Positions 7,600 through 16,825 of a stretch of 64,000 bases of DNA are shown here, piece after piece. The position numbers were made by a program, and so were the translations under genes. The notes under the pieces were generated by a model, which was given only the letters and a program-made list of their open reading frames with translations, did not search any database and had not been told where the DNA came from. The number at the start of each line of letters is the position of its first letter. Within the stretch, counting starts at the first letter, position 1. The stretch comes from Mesobacillus maritimus (lineage in GTDB: Bacteria > Bacillota > Bacilli > Bacillales > Cytobacillaceae): the NCBI RefSeq assembly GCF_019749255.1, contig NZ_JACWFH010000033.1, forward strand, positions 29,129 to 93,128, written 5' to 3'.

Positions 7600-8421
7600 T
7601 TAAATTGTTACTAAATCCCGCAGCACAAATTCCTCAACAACCTTGGCCACTCCGTCATTCATGTTTGTATCCGTTACATAGTTTGCTACACTTTTAATAT
7701 CGTCAGGGGCATTTCCCATTGCAACGCCAAGACCAGCGAATTCAATCATTTCTTGGTCGTTGTAGCTGTCCCCGATAGCGATCACCTCTTCACGTGTAAT
7801 CCCAAGTTCCTTGATAAGGTGGTTTAAGCTAGTTCCTTTGGTAACTCCTTTTTCAGTAAACTCTAGGAAGAAAGGCTTGGAACGCATGACACTAAAGTCT
7901 TCAGCTAATTCCGCTTGGAGCTTTGCCTCGACGACTTTCAGTTTGTCAGGTTCGCCGATCATTAACGCTTTCACGACTTCCTCTTTGACACCCTCAACAA
8001 AATCTTCTACTAGTTTAATTGGCAAATTTGTTAATTGCGATTCTATCGTTGTATAAGGGTTGTCCACAGCTGTAATAATTTCATTCCCCACATACGTATG
8101 GATCATGACACCTTCACGCTGGCTTAATTCATACAGCCTTTTCACGTCACTTAAAGACAAGGTACTACTAAACAATTCTTCTTTCGTTCTGTAATTGATG
8201 ATTTTTCCTCCGTTAAAAGAGAGGATGAAGCTTCCGTATTGTGCTAAGGCAAGCTCATCTGCAATGGGTAGCATTCCAAAGGTTGGACGACCAGAGGCAA
8301 GTACCACTTTAACGCCGTTTTCCTGTGCCTTCATCAAGGCTTCTTTCGTACGATTTGAGATTGTGTGATCATCTCGGAGCAACGTATCATCTAAATCTAG
8401 AACAATCATTTTATAGGACAT
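7600..8421 (-). CDS. Cof-type HAD-IIB sugar phosphatase (YidA-like)
   Basis: 273 residues. Motif I DLDDTLLRDD (residues 9-18) carries the nucleophilic Asp and the acid Asp; motif II is in LASGRPTFGM; motif IV is GDSYNDQEMIEFAGLGVAMGNA near the C-terminus with the Mg2+ ligands. A C2B cap domain lies between, as in YidA/Cof phosphatases that dephosphorylate sugar phosphates and similar small molecules in the cytoplasm. AAAGGAG lies 7 bases before the ATG. Single gene, convergent with the stress-protein gene. Confidence 0.88.
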   Translation of the reverse strand: MSYKMIVLDLDDTLLRDDHTISNRTKEALMKAQENGVKVVLASGRPTFGMLPIADELALAQYGSFILSFNGGKIINYRTKEELFSSTLSLSDVKRLYELSQREGVMIHTYVGNEIITAVDNPYTTIESQLTNLPIKLVEDFVEGVKEEVVKALMIGEPDKLKVVEAKLQAELAEDFSVMRSKPFFLEFTEKGVTKGTSLNHLIKELGITREEVIAIGDSYNDQEMIEFAGLGVAMGNAPDDIKSVANYVTDTNMNDGVAKVVEEFVLRDLVTI

Positions 8422-8447
8422 ATAGATTCTCCTTTAAATTTTTTTCA

Positions 8448-8527
8448 GGGACAGGGGGATACCTTTTCCTTGGTGAAAAGGGGAGACTACTTGAGCTTTT
8501 CCTGGACAATTGGTCAGACCCTTTGTC
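8448..8527 (+). repeat. Dispersed palindromic repeat (diverged)
   Basis: Left arm begins GGGACAGGGGGATACC at 8448; right arm GGACAATTGGTCAGACCC then TTTGTCC ends at 8527. Internal sequence is diverged. The rest of 8528-8788 is AT-rich and shows no gene. Confidence 0.55.
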
Positions 8528-8788
8528 CTGGTTTAAATAAATATCTCTGGTTATACTATATATTAACTAGCTCTTCTTGTATTATAGCTCTGATTTGGTT
8601 TGTGTTTTTCAGTAAACATTTCCCAAGTTAATCTACGTGTTACGAGTAAGGAGCTAGTTTTTATATTTTGGACAGATAGTCTAATTTGCGTAAAAAATGG
8701 TTTTTAAAGGGAATTTCTCTTATATTTTGAAATCATTAGGGGTAAACTATTAAAATAAAACTATATCCTTTTTATTATGAGGTATCAA

Positions 8789-11122
8789 ATGGAAACCAAT
8801 CAATATATCCAAAATCTTCTTCAGGAATGTGAGCAATTAAAGAAGGAAAATCGTTATCTTAAAGAACAAGTTAGTTTGCTAATGCAGCACCAATCTTCAA
8901 TTCAAAATTCTTCCCAAGAATCCTCCCTCGTTTCGAAACAATCATCTCTTGAGTCTAAAATCAAATTATATAACAGCTTGTTCAAAGGAAGAAAGGATGT
9001 ATATGCACTTCGTTGGGAGTCTAAAACGGGTAGAAGTGGATATACCCCAGCATGTGCACTTGAATGGAGGCAGCCTATTTGTCTGAAACCTGCAATTAAA
9101 TGTACAGACTGTCAACACAGAACACTCCTTCCAATCACGAACCAGGTGATCATTGACCATTTAAGTGGCAAGCATGTGGTTGGTGTGTATCCAATGAGTA
9201 AGGATGAAACTTGTTCCTTTTTAGTTGTTGATTTTGATAAGCACAATTGGAAACAAGATGTTACTGCTTTTACACAGGTGTGTAGGGGTTTGGATGTTCC
9301 ATATAGCATTGAACGCTCTCGTTCTGGGGATGGTGCACATGTTTGGTTCTTTTTTAATACGGATATCAAGGCATCTGTTGCAAGGAAGCTTGGCCTAGGT
9401 TTGCTTTCGAGGACACTAGAAAAGCGGCATGAACTGGGAATTGATTCTTATGATCGCATGTTCCCAAATCAAGATACGTTACCAAAAGGCGGTTTTGGGA
9501 ATTTAGTGGCGTTACCTTTACAGAAACATGCTGCTAAAAACGGGAATAGCCTGTTTGTTGATGATGCTTTCAATCCCTATCCAGACCAGTGGATATATTT
9601 ATCTCACGTAAAAAGGCTAACCCAAGAAGATTTGTCTATTTTTATGAAAAAGTTACATGGGGATACGATTAGGGAAAATGCTATTGATTACCCTCTCCCT
9701 AAGAAACTGACAGTCCAATTAAAAAGTGGTCTTAACATAAAAAAGGACCAGCTTCCTTCAGCGTTAATAGCTCGGCTCGTTCAGCTAGCATGTATAAAAA
9801 ATCCTGAATACTACAAAGCTCAGAAAAAAAGAAAGTCTACGAATGGAATTCCTCGAATAATAAACTGTAGCGAGGAAGATTTAGAGCATCTAATACTGCC
9901 ACGTGGGTGTCAGGGGGATCTTGAGGACCTTTTAAAGGAATTAGGAGTAGAAGTGAAATATATAGATTCTCGCTATAGTGGAGATGAGATTAACGTGATC
10001 TTTAATGGTCAACTAACTTCCCTTCAATTAGAGGCCGTTTCACAGTTGTCAGGGAGTACAAACGGTGTATTATCGGCAACAACAGGATTTGGAAAGACCG
10101 TCGCAGCAGCGGCTTTAATTGCAGAGAGAGGGGTTAACACGTTAATTATTGTTGACCGTACTCAACTACAGCTCCAATGGGTTGAGAAGCTTGCTTCTTT
10201 TTTAAATGTACCTTTAAAAGAAATCGGTCAGTATGGAGGAGGTAAAAAGAAGCTGACCGGTAAAATAGATGTGGTTACGATACAGAGTTTGACATCAAAA
10301 CAGGAGTTGAAGTCTTTTATAACCCAATACGGCCAAATCATTGTAGATGAATGCCATCATATTTCTGCGTTTACTTTCGAACGTGTTCTTAAAAAAGTTC
10401 GAGCAAAATATATCTATGGTCTTACAGCCACTCCCATCCGCAAAGATGGACTACACCCGATTATTTTTATGCAGTGTGGTCCCATTCGTTACAAGGTAGA
10501 TAGCAAAACGCAGGCAAAAGTACGACCTTTTGTTCATCGGCTAATGGTAAGGAAAACAAGCTTCACCACTTCATCAGACGACATTCAGAGTATTTATCAG
10601 ATGTTAGCTGTTGATGATAAAAGGAACCAACAGCTATTTAATGATGTTTTACATACGCTTGAAGAAGGCAGGTCACCGATAGTTCTAACAGAACGAATTG
10701 AACATCTTGAATCGTTAAAAAAACAATTCAATGGGTTTGCAAAGAATATCATTGTCTTGACTGGCAATCTTTCAAAAAAGCAGCAAAAGGCCGAACTAGA
10801 CCGGCTCGCACAAATACCTGATTATGAGGAGCGACTGGTCCTTGCAATAGGAAAGTATATCGGCGAAGGATTTGATGATGCAAGGCTCGATACGTTATTT
10901 CTTTCGATGCCTATTTCATGGAAAGGTACACTTCAGCAATATGTAGGACGACTCCATAGATTACATGACAGAAAACGAGAGGTTCGGGTCTATGATTATG
11001 TGGACACCAACGTGCCAATCCTAGAAAAGATGTTCTTAAAGCGAAAAGCCGGTTATAAGAATATGGGGTATGTTACAGAGGCAGAAGGCGCCATTACAGG
11101 TGAACAGATGAGGTTATTTTGA
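8789..11122 (+). CDS. TOTE-type archaeo-eukaryotic primase fused to a superfamily 2 helicase
   Basis: 777 residues from the ATG at 8789, preferred over the ATG at 8777 because GAGG precedes only the former. Using numbering from 8777: coiled coil about 8-38; Cys pair CTDC near 109; primase (AEP) domain about 60-300 with the catalytic acidic motif VDFDKH (151-156) and histidine motif SGDGAHVW (183-190); helicase with Walker A ATTGFGKT (434-441), DECH box (524-527), TATP (550-553) and C-terminal motif QYVGRLHRLH. This combination is known from TOTE conflict systems, proposed to act on invading nucleic acids; helicase-primase activity is family knowledge, defence is inference. It stands alone, bounded by dispersed repeats on both sides. 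Confidence 0.82.
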   Translation: METNQYIQNLLQECEQLKKENRYLKEQVSLLMQHQSSIQNSSQESSLVSKQSSLESKIKLYNSLFKGRKDVYALRWESKTGRSGYTPACALEWRQPICLKPAIKCTDCQHRTLLPITNQVIIDHLSGKHVVGVYPMSKDETCSFLVVDFDKHNWKQDVTAFTQVCRGLDVPYSIERSRSGDGAHVWFFFNTDIKASVARKLGLGLLSRTLEKRHELGIDSYDRMFPNQDTLPKGGFGNLVALPLQKHAAKNGNSLFVDDAFNPYPDQWIYLSHVKRLTQEDLSIFMKKLHGDTIRENAIDYPLPKKLTVQLKSGLNIKKDQLPSALIARLVQLACIKNPEYYKAQKKRKSTNGIPRIINCSEEDLEHLILPRGCQGDLEDLLKELGVEVKYIDSRYSGDEINVIFNGQLTSLQLEAVSQLSGSTNGVLSATTGFGKTVAAAALIAERGVNTLIIVDRTQLQLQWVEKLASFLNVPLKEIGQYGGGKKKLTGKIDVVTIQSLTSKQELKSFITQYGQIIVDECHHISAFTFERVLKKVRAKYIYGLTATPIRKDGLHPIIFMQCGPIRYKVDSKTQAKVRPFVHRLMVRKTSFTTSSDDIQSIYQMLAVDDKRNQQLFNDVLHTLEEGRSPIVLTERIEHLESLKKQFNGFAKNIIVLTGNLSKKQQKAELDRLAQIPDYEERLVLAIGKYIGEGFDDARLDTLFLSMPISWKGTLQQYVGRLHRLHDRKREVRVYDYVDTNVPILEKMFLKRKAGYKNMGYVTEAEGAITGEQMRLF

Positions 11123-11124
11123 GT

Positions 11125-11220
11125 GGGACAAGGGGACAGACACCTTGTCCCGGCAGTGTAGTAGCTTTGGGTGAAAAGGAGTCTATCTAGGACAGTGGAC
11201 CTGTCCATCGCCTTGTCCGC
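11125..11220 (+). repeat. Dispersed palindromic repeat between the helicase and EamA genes
   Basis: Left arm 11125-11151 has stem GGGACAAGG/CCTTGTCCC around a 9-base loop and starts 2 bases after the helicase stop. Right arm 11190-11220 (GGACAGTGGACCTGTCC...) ends 4 bases before the convergent transporter stop. Confidence 0.85.
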
Positions 11221-11224
11221 TCGT

Positions 11225-12187
11225 CTAACTTACCTTTTGTTTCAATTCCGTCCCCAAAGGAACCACTTGTTTTTTAGAGTAATTCATAATAATAATACCA
11301 AAGGCTACAAATCCGATCGCAGCGAGGATCATGGGGTTTTGGCTTTCTCCGGGAACCAGCCATGCCGATAGGATGGTCCCAAATACAGGGGTGAGGAAAT
11401 TATAGATGCTCACTTCGCCTGCTTTATTATATTTTAATACAGTTGTCCAGAGAGCGAATGCGACTGAAGAAAGAAATGCGGCATAAATCAATAAGCCCCA
11501 GCCATATCCTGTAAAGGTAATGGCGCTCTCACTTAGTTGCGGAACACCTATGAGAAGCAACACAATGGCGCCGATGGTTAATTGCCACCCAGTTAAGGTA
11601 ACAGGTGGGATGTCTGTTGCTAATTCTTTCGTCATAATCGTCGCTACTGCACTGGTCAAACCAGCCAGAATCATGTATCCTTCTCCCATTAGTTGAAAAT
11701 CAAACTGAAATTCTTTGCCCCAATTGGCAATAATAATCCCAACGAAGCCAGCCAAGACCCCAATTGATTTTTTCCAACTCATCTTATCATTTTTATAGAA
11801 AAAGTGCGCAATGATGACAGAAAGGAAGATTCCACTAGATGATAAAATCGCTCCTTGCATGCCAGAAACATTGGATAAGCCAATATAAAAGAAATAATAT
11901 TGTACAGCTGTTTGGATGATGCCAAACAAAATTAAAATGAACAGTTGTGACCTTTTGATCAGTAATTGTTTGCGGTTTGTAATGAAGAGGAAGGCTAAGA
12001 GAAAAAGCCCAGCCAATAAAAATCGCATCCCAGCAAAGACAATTTGAGCAATTGGGTCATTAGCAGGGAGTTGCAATTCCACATTACTAATCTTTAAAAC
12101 TGGGAAAGCACTCCCCCATAATAACGTACAAATAACCGCAATTCCCAAAACGCCCCATTTATCTTGAAATAAGGATTTTATTTTCAA
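11225..12187 (-). CDS. EamA/DMT-family transporter
   Basis: 320 residues with ten predicted membrane segments in two EamA repeats (first from about residue 14, TLLWGSAFPVLKIS; second from about 165, GYMILAGLTSAVATIMTKEL). Such drug/metabolite transporters usually export amino acids or small metabolites across the cytoplasmic membrane. The start is a TTG at 12187 with AGGAG about 10 bases upstream; an ATG just upstream is out of frame. No neighbour suggests the substrate. Confidence 0.85.
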   Translation of the reverse strand: MKIKSLFQDKWGVLGIAVICTLLWGSAFPVLKISNVELQLPANDPIAQIVFAGMRFLLAGLFLLAFLFITNRKQLLIKRSQLFILILFGIIQTAVQYYFFYIGLSNVSGMQGAILSSSGIFLSVIIAHFFYKNDKMSWKKSIGVLAGFVGIIIANWGKEFQFDFQLMGEGYMILAGLTSAVATIMTKELATDIPPVTLTGWQLTIGAIVLLLIGVPQLSESAITFTGYGWGLLIYAAFLSSVAFALWTTVLKYNKAGEVSIYNFLTPVFGTILSAWLVPGESQNPMILAAIGFVAFGIIIMNYSKKQVVPLGTELKQKVS

Positions 12188-12269
12188 ATGAATACATCTC
12201 CTACTACTTAATCAATGAACAATGAATAATCTTATCACATGGTTTATAAGAAATAGTAGAGGAAAGTTT

Positions 12270-12386
12270 AGGGACAGAGGGATAGGGACAGAGGGACAGG
12301 CACCTTGTCCCAATTGTACAGTAGACTTTGATTGAAAAGGAGTTGGTCTTCCTTTTGCTGGGACAGAGTGCCTGTCCCCTTGTCTT
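12270..12386 (+). repeat. Dispersed palindromic repeat with a duplicated left end
   Basis: GGGACAGAGGGATA is repeated as GGGACAGAGGGACAGGCACC then TTGTCCC (12270-12311), followed by right arm GGGACAGAGTGCCTGTCCCC then TTGTCTT (12360-12386). It lies between divergent genes, just upstream of the AAGGAGG of the next gene. Confidence 0.85.
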
Positions 12387-12425
12387 GAAATCTGGTAATC
12401 TTATAAAAAGACAAGGAGGGTAATT

Positions 12426-12869
12426 ATGGTAAATCCAGCATGGCTGTTTGTATTGGCTGCTATTATTGCTGCTTTAGGGATATTGGCTGCATTTAAAAAC
12501 CTAATGCTACATGTACAAGAAAGAATTGAGCAGAACGAGGAACTCAGTATGCAATCGCTGCAAAAGAAGCAGGGGCAATTTTTCATTAGGGTTGCAATGA
12601 GTGAGTCCATCCCACTCTTATTAATTGTGTTTGGCTTTATATCAATGGATTCCTCCAAAGAGCAGAATCCCTTCATTCCGCTGCTCTTGATTTTGGCAGT
12701 CTTAATTTTTGTCCTGTTCCAAGTCATTAACATTCGTAGAAATGTTTTAGGGTTTGGCGAGACAACAACGGAACTAAAGAATATTGTCAATACCTTGTGT
12801 TTTCTCGGCGGAGCACTCATGTGTGCCATTCCGATTATTTCGATTGTTGCATTGGTGATCATGATGTAA
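12426..12869 (+). CDS. Small four-helix membrane protein, function unknown
   Basis: 147 residues, with hydrophobic segments at about 5-25, 60-75, 85-105 and 120-145, and a charged stretch (residues 30-55) between the first two. A perfect AAGGAGG lies 7 bases before the ATG, so it is surely translated. The ends of the protein (helix, polar loop, acidic residue in MSESIPLLLIVFGF) loosely recall F/V-type ATPase c subunits, but there is no rotor-ATPase gene nearby and I would not assign it. Single gene with its own terminator. Confidence 0.65.
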   Translation: MVNPAWLFVLAAIIAALGILAAFKNLMLHVQERIEQNEELSMQSLQKKQGQFFIRVAMSESIPLLLIVFGFISMDSSKEQNPFIPLLLILAVLIFVLFQVINIRRNVLGFGETTTELKNIVNTLCFLGGALMCAIPIISIVALVIMM

Positions 12870-12936
12870 GGGGTATCAAAGTGACTTTTCCCACACTTTG
12901 TCCGATGAAAGCGAAAATTTAGCGTGTGTACCATCC

Positions 12937-12972
12937 GCCCAATTAGCGAAAAGCTAGTTGGGCTTTGTTTTT
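12937..12972 (+). terminator. Intrinsic terminator of the small membrane-protein gene
   Basis: GCCCAATTAGC pairs with GCTAGTTGGGC around GAAAA and is followed by TTTGTTTTT. Confidence 0.85.
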
Positions 12973-13074
12973 GATTAGTTTCACCTCGAGGTCCAGATTG
13001 TATGTAATTGACCTGAGACGATAACCTTTCACCCTGTCCCACCAGAACTTATGAACTTGTACCTTGATGGAACT

Positions 13075-13101
13075 GGGACAATGAACCTGTCCCCCTGTCC
13101 C
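13075..13101 (+). repeat. Dispersed palindromic repeat, right arm only
   Basis: GGGACAATGAACCTGTCCCC then CTGTCCC, upstream of the ABC transporter operon. A fragment CCCTGTCCC at 13032-13040 may be the remains of the left arm. Confidence 0.7.
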
Positions 13102-13161
13102 AGTGCATGAGATTGGGATATTGTGCAAATAATACTGGCAAAAAGTTCAGGGGGTTAAGAG

Positions 13162-13989
13162 TTGAAAAAGGTATTTTTGTGGTTTATCACATTGGCTTTA
13201 TTGTTTGCATTAGGTGCTTGTTCGACGCGGGACAAGGATGAAGGGAAGGAGACTAAGAAAGAAGAGGAAAAGCCAAAGGAGACGACCTTGTATGACAGTA
13301 TTAAGGAAAAGGGTATTCTCAATGTAGGAACAGAGGGAACGTATGCGCCGTATACTTTCCACAATGAGAAAGACGAACTAACAGGATATGATGTAGAAGT
13401 AATTAAAGAAGTGGCAAAAAGAATGGAGTTAAAAGTTGAGTTTATGGAAACTCAATGGGATTCGATGTTTGCTGGTCTGAATTCTGGTCGATTTCATTTG
13501 ATTGCCAATCAGGTTGGAATCAATGAGGATCGAAAGAAAAACTACGATTTTTCTGAACCGTATACGTACTCAAGTGCCGTGCTGGTCGTACCAAAAGACA
13601 GCAAGGGAATTTCTTCTTTTGAAGATTTGTTAGGGAAAAAAGCGGCCCAATCATTAACAAGTAATTATGGGAAAATCGCCGAGGAAAATGGAGCTGAACT
13701 GGTTGGTGTTGAAGGGTTAGCGCAAGCCATCCAATTAATGAAACAAGGGCGTGCTGAAGCAACGGTCAATGATAAATTAGCGGTGTTGGATTATATCAAA
13801 CAGCAGGGTGATGAGGAGATTACCATTATTGCTGAATCAGATGATGTATCGGAAATGGCTTTTACATTTAATAAAGACAACCAAGAGCTTGTTGACGAGG
13901 TCAGTAAACATCTAAAAGCGATGAAAGAAGACGGGACCTTAAAAGCAATTTCGGAAGAATGGTTTGGCGAAGATGTTTCTACAAAGTAA
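13162..13989 (+). CDS. Amino-acid ABC transporter, substrate-binding lipoprotein (cystine type)
   Basis: 275 residues starting at a TTG with AGGGGG upstream. Signal peptide ends in lipobox LGAC (Cys20), so the protein is anchored outside the membrane. The mature part is a family 3 extracellular solute-binding protein: [53 protein letters not shown] and the hinge region [12 protein letters not shown]. The set of three genes (binding protein, permease, ATPase) resembles the B. subtilis TcyABC/TcyJKLMN cystine importers; the actual amino acid cannot be read from sequence. Confidence 0.88.
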   Translation: MKKVFLWFITLALLFALGACSTRDKDEGKETKKEEEKPKETTLYDSIKEKGILNVGTEGTYAPYTFHNEKDELTGYDVEVIKEVAKRMELKVEFMETQWDSMFAGLNSGRFHLIANQVGINEDRKKNYDFSEPYTYSSAVLVVPKDSKGISSFEDLLGKKAAQSLTSNYGKIAEENGAELVGVEGLAQAIQLMKQGRAEATVNDKLAVLDYIKQQGDEEITIIAESDDVSEMAFTFNKDNQELVDEVSKHLKAMKEDGTLKAISEEWFGEDVSTK

Positions 13990-14677
13990 TGTCCTTTATA
14001 CCATCACAGCGGGAATGGAGGGATGGGAGTTATTTAGGAACTCCCTTCTTCCGATGCTATCTGGAGCCATTCAATATACGATTCCGCTGACGCTCATTTC
14101 GTTTGCTGGAGGGTTGCTGCTAGCGTTACTAACGGCGATGATGCGTCTTGCGAAGTCGCGATTTATCCAGCTTCCAGCGGTTGTCTATGTCTCGGCAATC
14201 CGCGGCACGCCTTTACTTGTACAATTGTTTATCATTTTCTATGGACTTCCAAACATCGGATTGAATATCGACCCATTTCCAAGTGCAGCGATTGCGTTTA
14301 TTTTAAATGTCGGTGCTTATGCCTCTGAAATTATCCGTGCATCGGTTCTTTCGATTCCGAAAGGGCAGTGGGAGGCAGCATATACAATCGGGATGTCGCG
14401 GGGGACTGCACTACGAAGAATTATTTTGCCACAATCCGCACGCGTATCCGTTCCGCCATTATCCAATACTTTCATTAGTTTAGTAAAAGATACCTCACTT
14501 GCTTCCTTGGTACTTGTGACGGAGTTATTCCGTAAAGCCCAAGAAATTGCCGCAAGAACCTATGATTTTTTATTATTGTATGTTGAAGCGGCGCTTATCT
14601 ATTGGGTGATATGTTTTCTCTTATCGTTGGTACAAACAGTAATTGAAAGGCGTTTGGACCGATATGTGGCGAAGTAA
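13973..14677 (+). CDS. Amino-acid ABC transporter permease
   Basis: HisM/GlnP-type permease of about 220-235 residues, five membrane segments, with the EAA loop [28 protein letters not shown] that contacts the ATPase. The start is uncertain: a TTG at 13964, an ATG at 13973 and an ATG at 14015 ([10 protein letters not shown]) are all in frame, none with a good Shine-Dalgarno; the first two overlap the binding-protein gene, suggesting translational coupling. Middle gene of a three-gene importer operon. Confidence 0.85.
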   Translation: MFLQSNVLYTITAGMEGWELFRNSLLPMLSGAIQYTIPLTLISFAGGLLLALLTAMMRLAKSRFIQLPAVVYVSAIRGTPLLVQLFIIFYGLPNIGLNIDPFPSAAIAFILNVGAYASEIIRASVLSIPKGQWEAAYTIGMSRGTALRRIILPQSARVSVPPLSNTFISLVKDTSLASLVLVTELFRKAQEIAARTYDFLLLYVEAALIYWVICFLLSLVQTVIERRLDRYVAK

Positions 14678-14691
14678 GGAGGGGAGAGTTC

Positions 14692-15441
14692 ATGTTTTTG
14701 ACGATCAGTGGGTTAGCAAAATCATTTGGGGACAATAAAGTGTTAAAGGATATCAATCTTGAACTCGATAAGGGTGAGGTATTATCGATTATTGGTCCTT
14801 CTGGCTCTGGAAAGACGACATTATTGCGTTGTTTTAATGGGCTAGAAACACCTGATAAAGGGAGGATGAGCTTTGAAAATGGGTTAACGATAGATTTTGG
14901 AGAGAAGGCTTCTAAACAGTCAATTGACACTATGCGTAAAAAGTCCGCAATGGTGTTTCAATCATATAATCTATTTCCCCATAAAACCGTACTAGAAAAC
15001 GTGATTGAAGGTCCGGTAATCGTCCAAAAAGAAAAGCGGGCTAACGCTGTGGAGCGTGCTGAGGCATTACTTGAGAAAGTAGGATTAAAAGAGAAGAAGG
15101 ATTTTTATCCTCATCAGTTGTCGGGCGGACAGCAACAACGGGTTGGAATCGCGCGTGCCTTAGCCTTGAAACCTGAGTTAATGCTGTTTGATGAACCAAC
15201 GTCCGCACTTGATCCTGAGTTGATTGGCGAAGTGTTGACCGTGATGAAAGACTTGGCAAAAGAAAAATGGACCATGATCATGGTGACCCATGAAATTCAG
15301 TTCGCCGGGGAAATCTCTGATCAAATTGTGTTCATGGATGGAGGCTATATCGTTGAACATGGCCCTCCGCAGGAAGTGCTAAAGGCGCCAAAGCAAGAAA
15401 GAACCAAGCAGTTTTTACAAAGAATTTTAAACCCCGTGTAA
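14692..15441 (+). CDS. Amino-acid ABC transporter ATPase
   Basis: 249 residues: Walker A GPSGSGKTT (about 35-43), Q-loop MVFQSYNLFPHKT, signature LSGGQQQRVGIARAL, Walker [15 protein letters not shown] and H-loop MVTHEIQFA. This is the polar amino-acid (GlnQ/TcyC/TcyN) subfamily. It energises the permease encoded just upstream (14-base gap, ribosome binding site AAGGAGGGG). Confidence 0.9.
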   Translation: MFLTISGLAKSFGDNKVLKDINLELDKGEVLSIIGPSGSGKTTLLRCFNGLETPDKGRMSFENGLTIDFGEKASKQSIDTMRKKSAMVFQSYNLFPHKTVLENVIEGPVIVQKEKRANAVERAEALLEKVGLKEKKDFYPHQLSGGQQQRVGIARALALKPELMLFDEPTSALDPELIGEVLTVMKDLAKEKWTMIMVTHEIQFAGEISDQIVFMDGGYIVEHGPPQEVLKAPKQERTKQFLQRILNPV

Positions 15442-15450
15442 GAGTTCAAC

Positions 15451-15510
15451 AGGACGATTCTTCCGCTTTCATCCTAAAATGGGTGCGAGCGGAGGAATCG
15501 TCCTATTTTT
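15451..15510 (+). terminator. Intrinsic terminator of the amino-acid ABC operon
   Basis: AGGACGATTCTTCCGCT pairs with AGCGGAGGAATCGTCCT (one bulge) and is followed by ATTTTTA. Confidence 0.85.
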
Positions 15511-15609
15511 ATGTGTAGTCTCCAAAAAAGGAGAATTTGTGAAATATTGGAAAAATATCTAGTTCTCTAAAAAATAAGTACTATACTAAAAAAAAGGGGG
15601 AATTGAAAA

Positions 15610-16686
15610 ATGGTACATATCGCTGAAAATCAAATGAAAGCAGCCGTTTGGCATGAAGCAAAAGATGTTCGAGTGGAGGCAGTTGAAATCCCAAAACCGA
15701 AATCGAATGAGGTAAAGGTTGAGGTCATGTGGGCTGGCATCTGTGGAAGCGACCTACACGAATATCTTCATGGTCCAATGACGATTCCAACGGAGACACA
15801 TCCTGTCTCTGGAAAAAAAGCGCCGTTAACACTGGGGCATGAATTTTCTGGTCGGGTTACGGAAGTAGGAGAGAATGTTCAACATTATAAAATTGGGGAT
15901 GCGGTCGTGATTAATCCGCTCGTTTCCTGCGGCAAATGCCATGCTTGTTTAAATGGTCATGAAAATATTTGTGATTCACTAGGATTTGTTGGTTTGGTCC
16001 AAGATGGAGGGTTTGCTGAATATGTCGTGGTCAACGAAAAGCATGTAAACCATATGCCAACAAGCCTTTCTTATGAAGAAGGGGCATTAGTCGAACCAAC
16101 CGCTGTGGCGGTCTATGCGGTCAAACGGAGTCAAATGAAAATCGGCCATACTTGCGCTGTTTTTGGGGTTGGACCAATTGGTTTATTAACGATTCAAGCA
16201 GCGAAAGCAGCAGGTGCGACAAGAATTTTTGCCATCGACGTTTCTCAAGAACGTTTAGTGAAAGCAAAAGAAGTTGGTGCAACTGTTGTGATTAATCCGC
16301 TCAATGAGAATGTGGTTGATGCTATCTATTCTCATACAAATGGGATCGGTGTCGATGTTTGCTATGAAGTGGCCGGTGTTCAAGCAACCTTAACTAGTTC
16401 TTTAGAAGCTGTAAAAAAATTAGGGGAAGTCATGATTATTTCACTATTTGCTGAGCTTGGTAAAGTGGATCTGTTCCAAACCGTCCTAAAGCAATACCAG
16501 TTAACCGGAAGTGCCGCCTATGACCAAGAAACTTTTAAAGAAGCCATTCGATTAATTGATTCCGGCCAAATTGATGCTAAGAAAATTATCACGAAAAAAA
16601 TTAAATTAGAGAATATTGTGCCTGAAGGCTTTGAAACACTGGTAAATGATAAAGCACAATCCAAGATTCTTGTCCAAATGAAATAG
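15610..16686 (+). CDS. bdhA: Zinc-dependent (R,R)-butanediol dehydrogenase-like alcohol dehydrogenase
   Basis: 358 residues, medium-chain dehydrogenase. Catalytic zinc ligands Cys45 (GICGSD) and His77-Glu78 (GHE); structural zinc cysteines at 107, 110, 113 and 121 (CGKCHACLNGHENIC); NAD-binding motif GVGPIG near 187. The loop HEYLHGPMTIP and GFVGLVQDGGFAEYV are typical of BdhA/YdjL, which interconvert acetoin and 2,3-butanediol. GGGGG lies 9 bases before the ATG; an internal Met (residue 9) is a less likely start. Single gene between terminators. Sorbitol-type dehydrogenases are the alternative. Confidence 0.85.
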   Translation: MVHIAENQMKAAVWHEAKDVRVEAVEIPKPKSNEVKVEVMWAGICGSDLHEYLHGPMTIPTETHPVSGKKAPLTLGHEFSGRVTEVGENVQHYKIGDAVVINPLVSCGKCHACLNGHENICDSLGFVGLVQDGGFAEYVVVNEKHVNHMPTSLSYEEGALVEPTAVAVYAVKRSQMKIGHTCAVFGVGPIGLLTIQAAKAAGATRIFAIDVSQERLVKAKEVGATVVINPLNENVVDAIYSHTNGIGVDVCYEVAGVQATLTSSLEAVKKLGEVMIISLFAELGKVDLFQTVLKQYQLTGSAAYDQETFKEAIRLIDSGQIDAKKIITKKIKLENIVPEGFETLVNDKAQSKILVQMK

Positions 16687-16696
16687 TATTGACGTT

Positions 16697-16732
16697 CATC
16701 TCTCAATAAAAAGATTGAGAGATGATTTTTTT
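16697..16732 (+). terminator. Intrinsic terminator after bdhA
   Basis: CATCTCTCAAT pairs perfectly with ATTGAGAGATG around AAAAAG and is followed by ATTTTTTT. Confidence 0.9.
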
Positions 16733-16825
16733 GCGTCATGTGGAAAAGCATCAGCGAGTCGCGGTTTGGTTAAAATAGTTATCATGAACTACACGTTACA
16801 TAATGGCCAGTGAAGGAGGGATAGG

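Noticed and set aside
12426..12869. F/V-type ATPase c-subunit assignment
   Set aside because: The resemblance rests on helix pattern and one acidic residue; there are no other ATPase genes and the size does not fit well.
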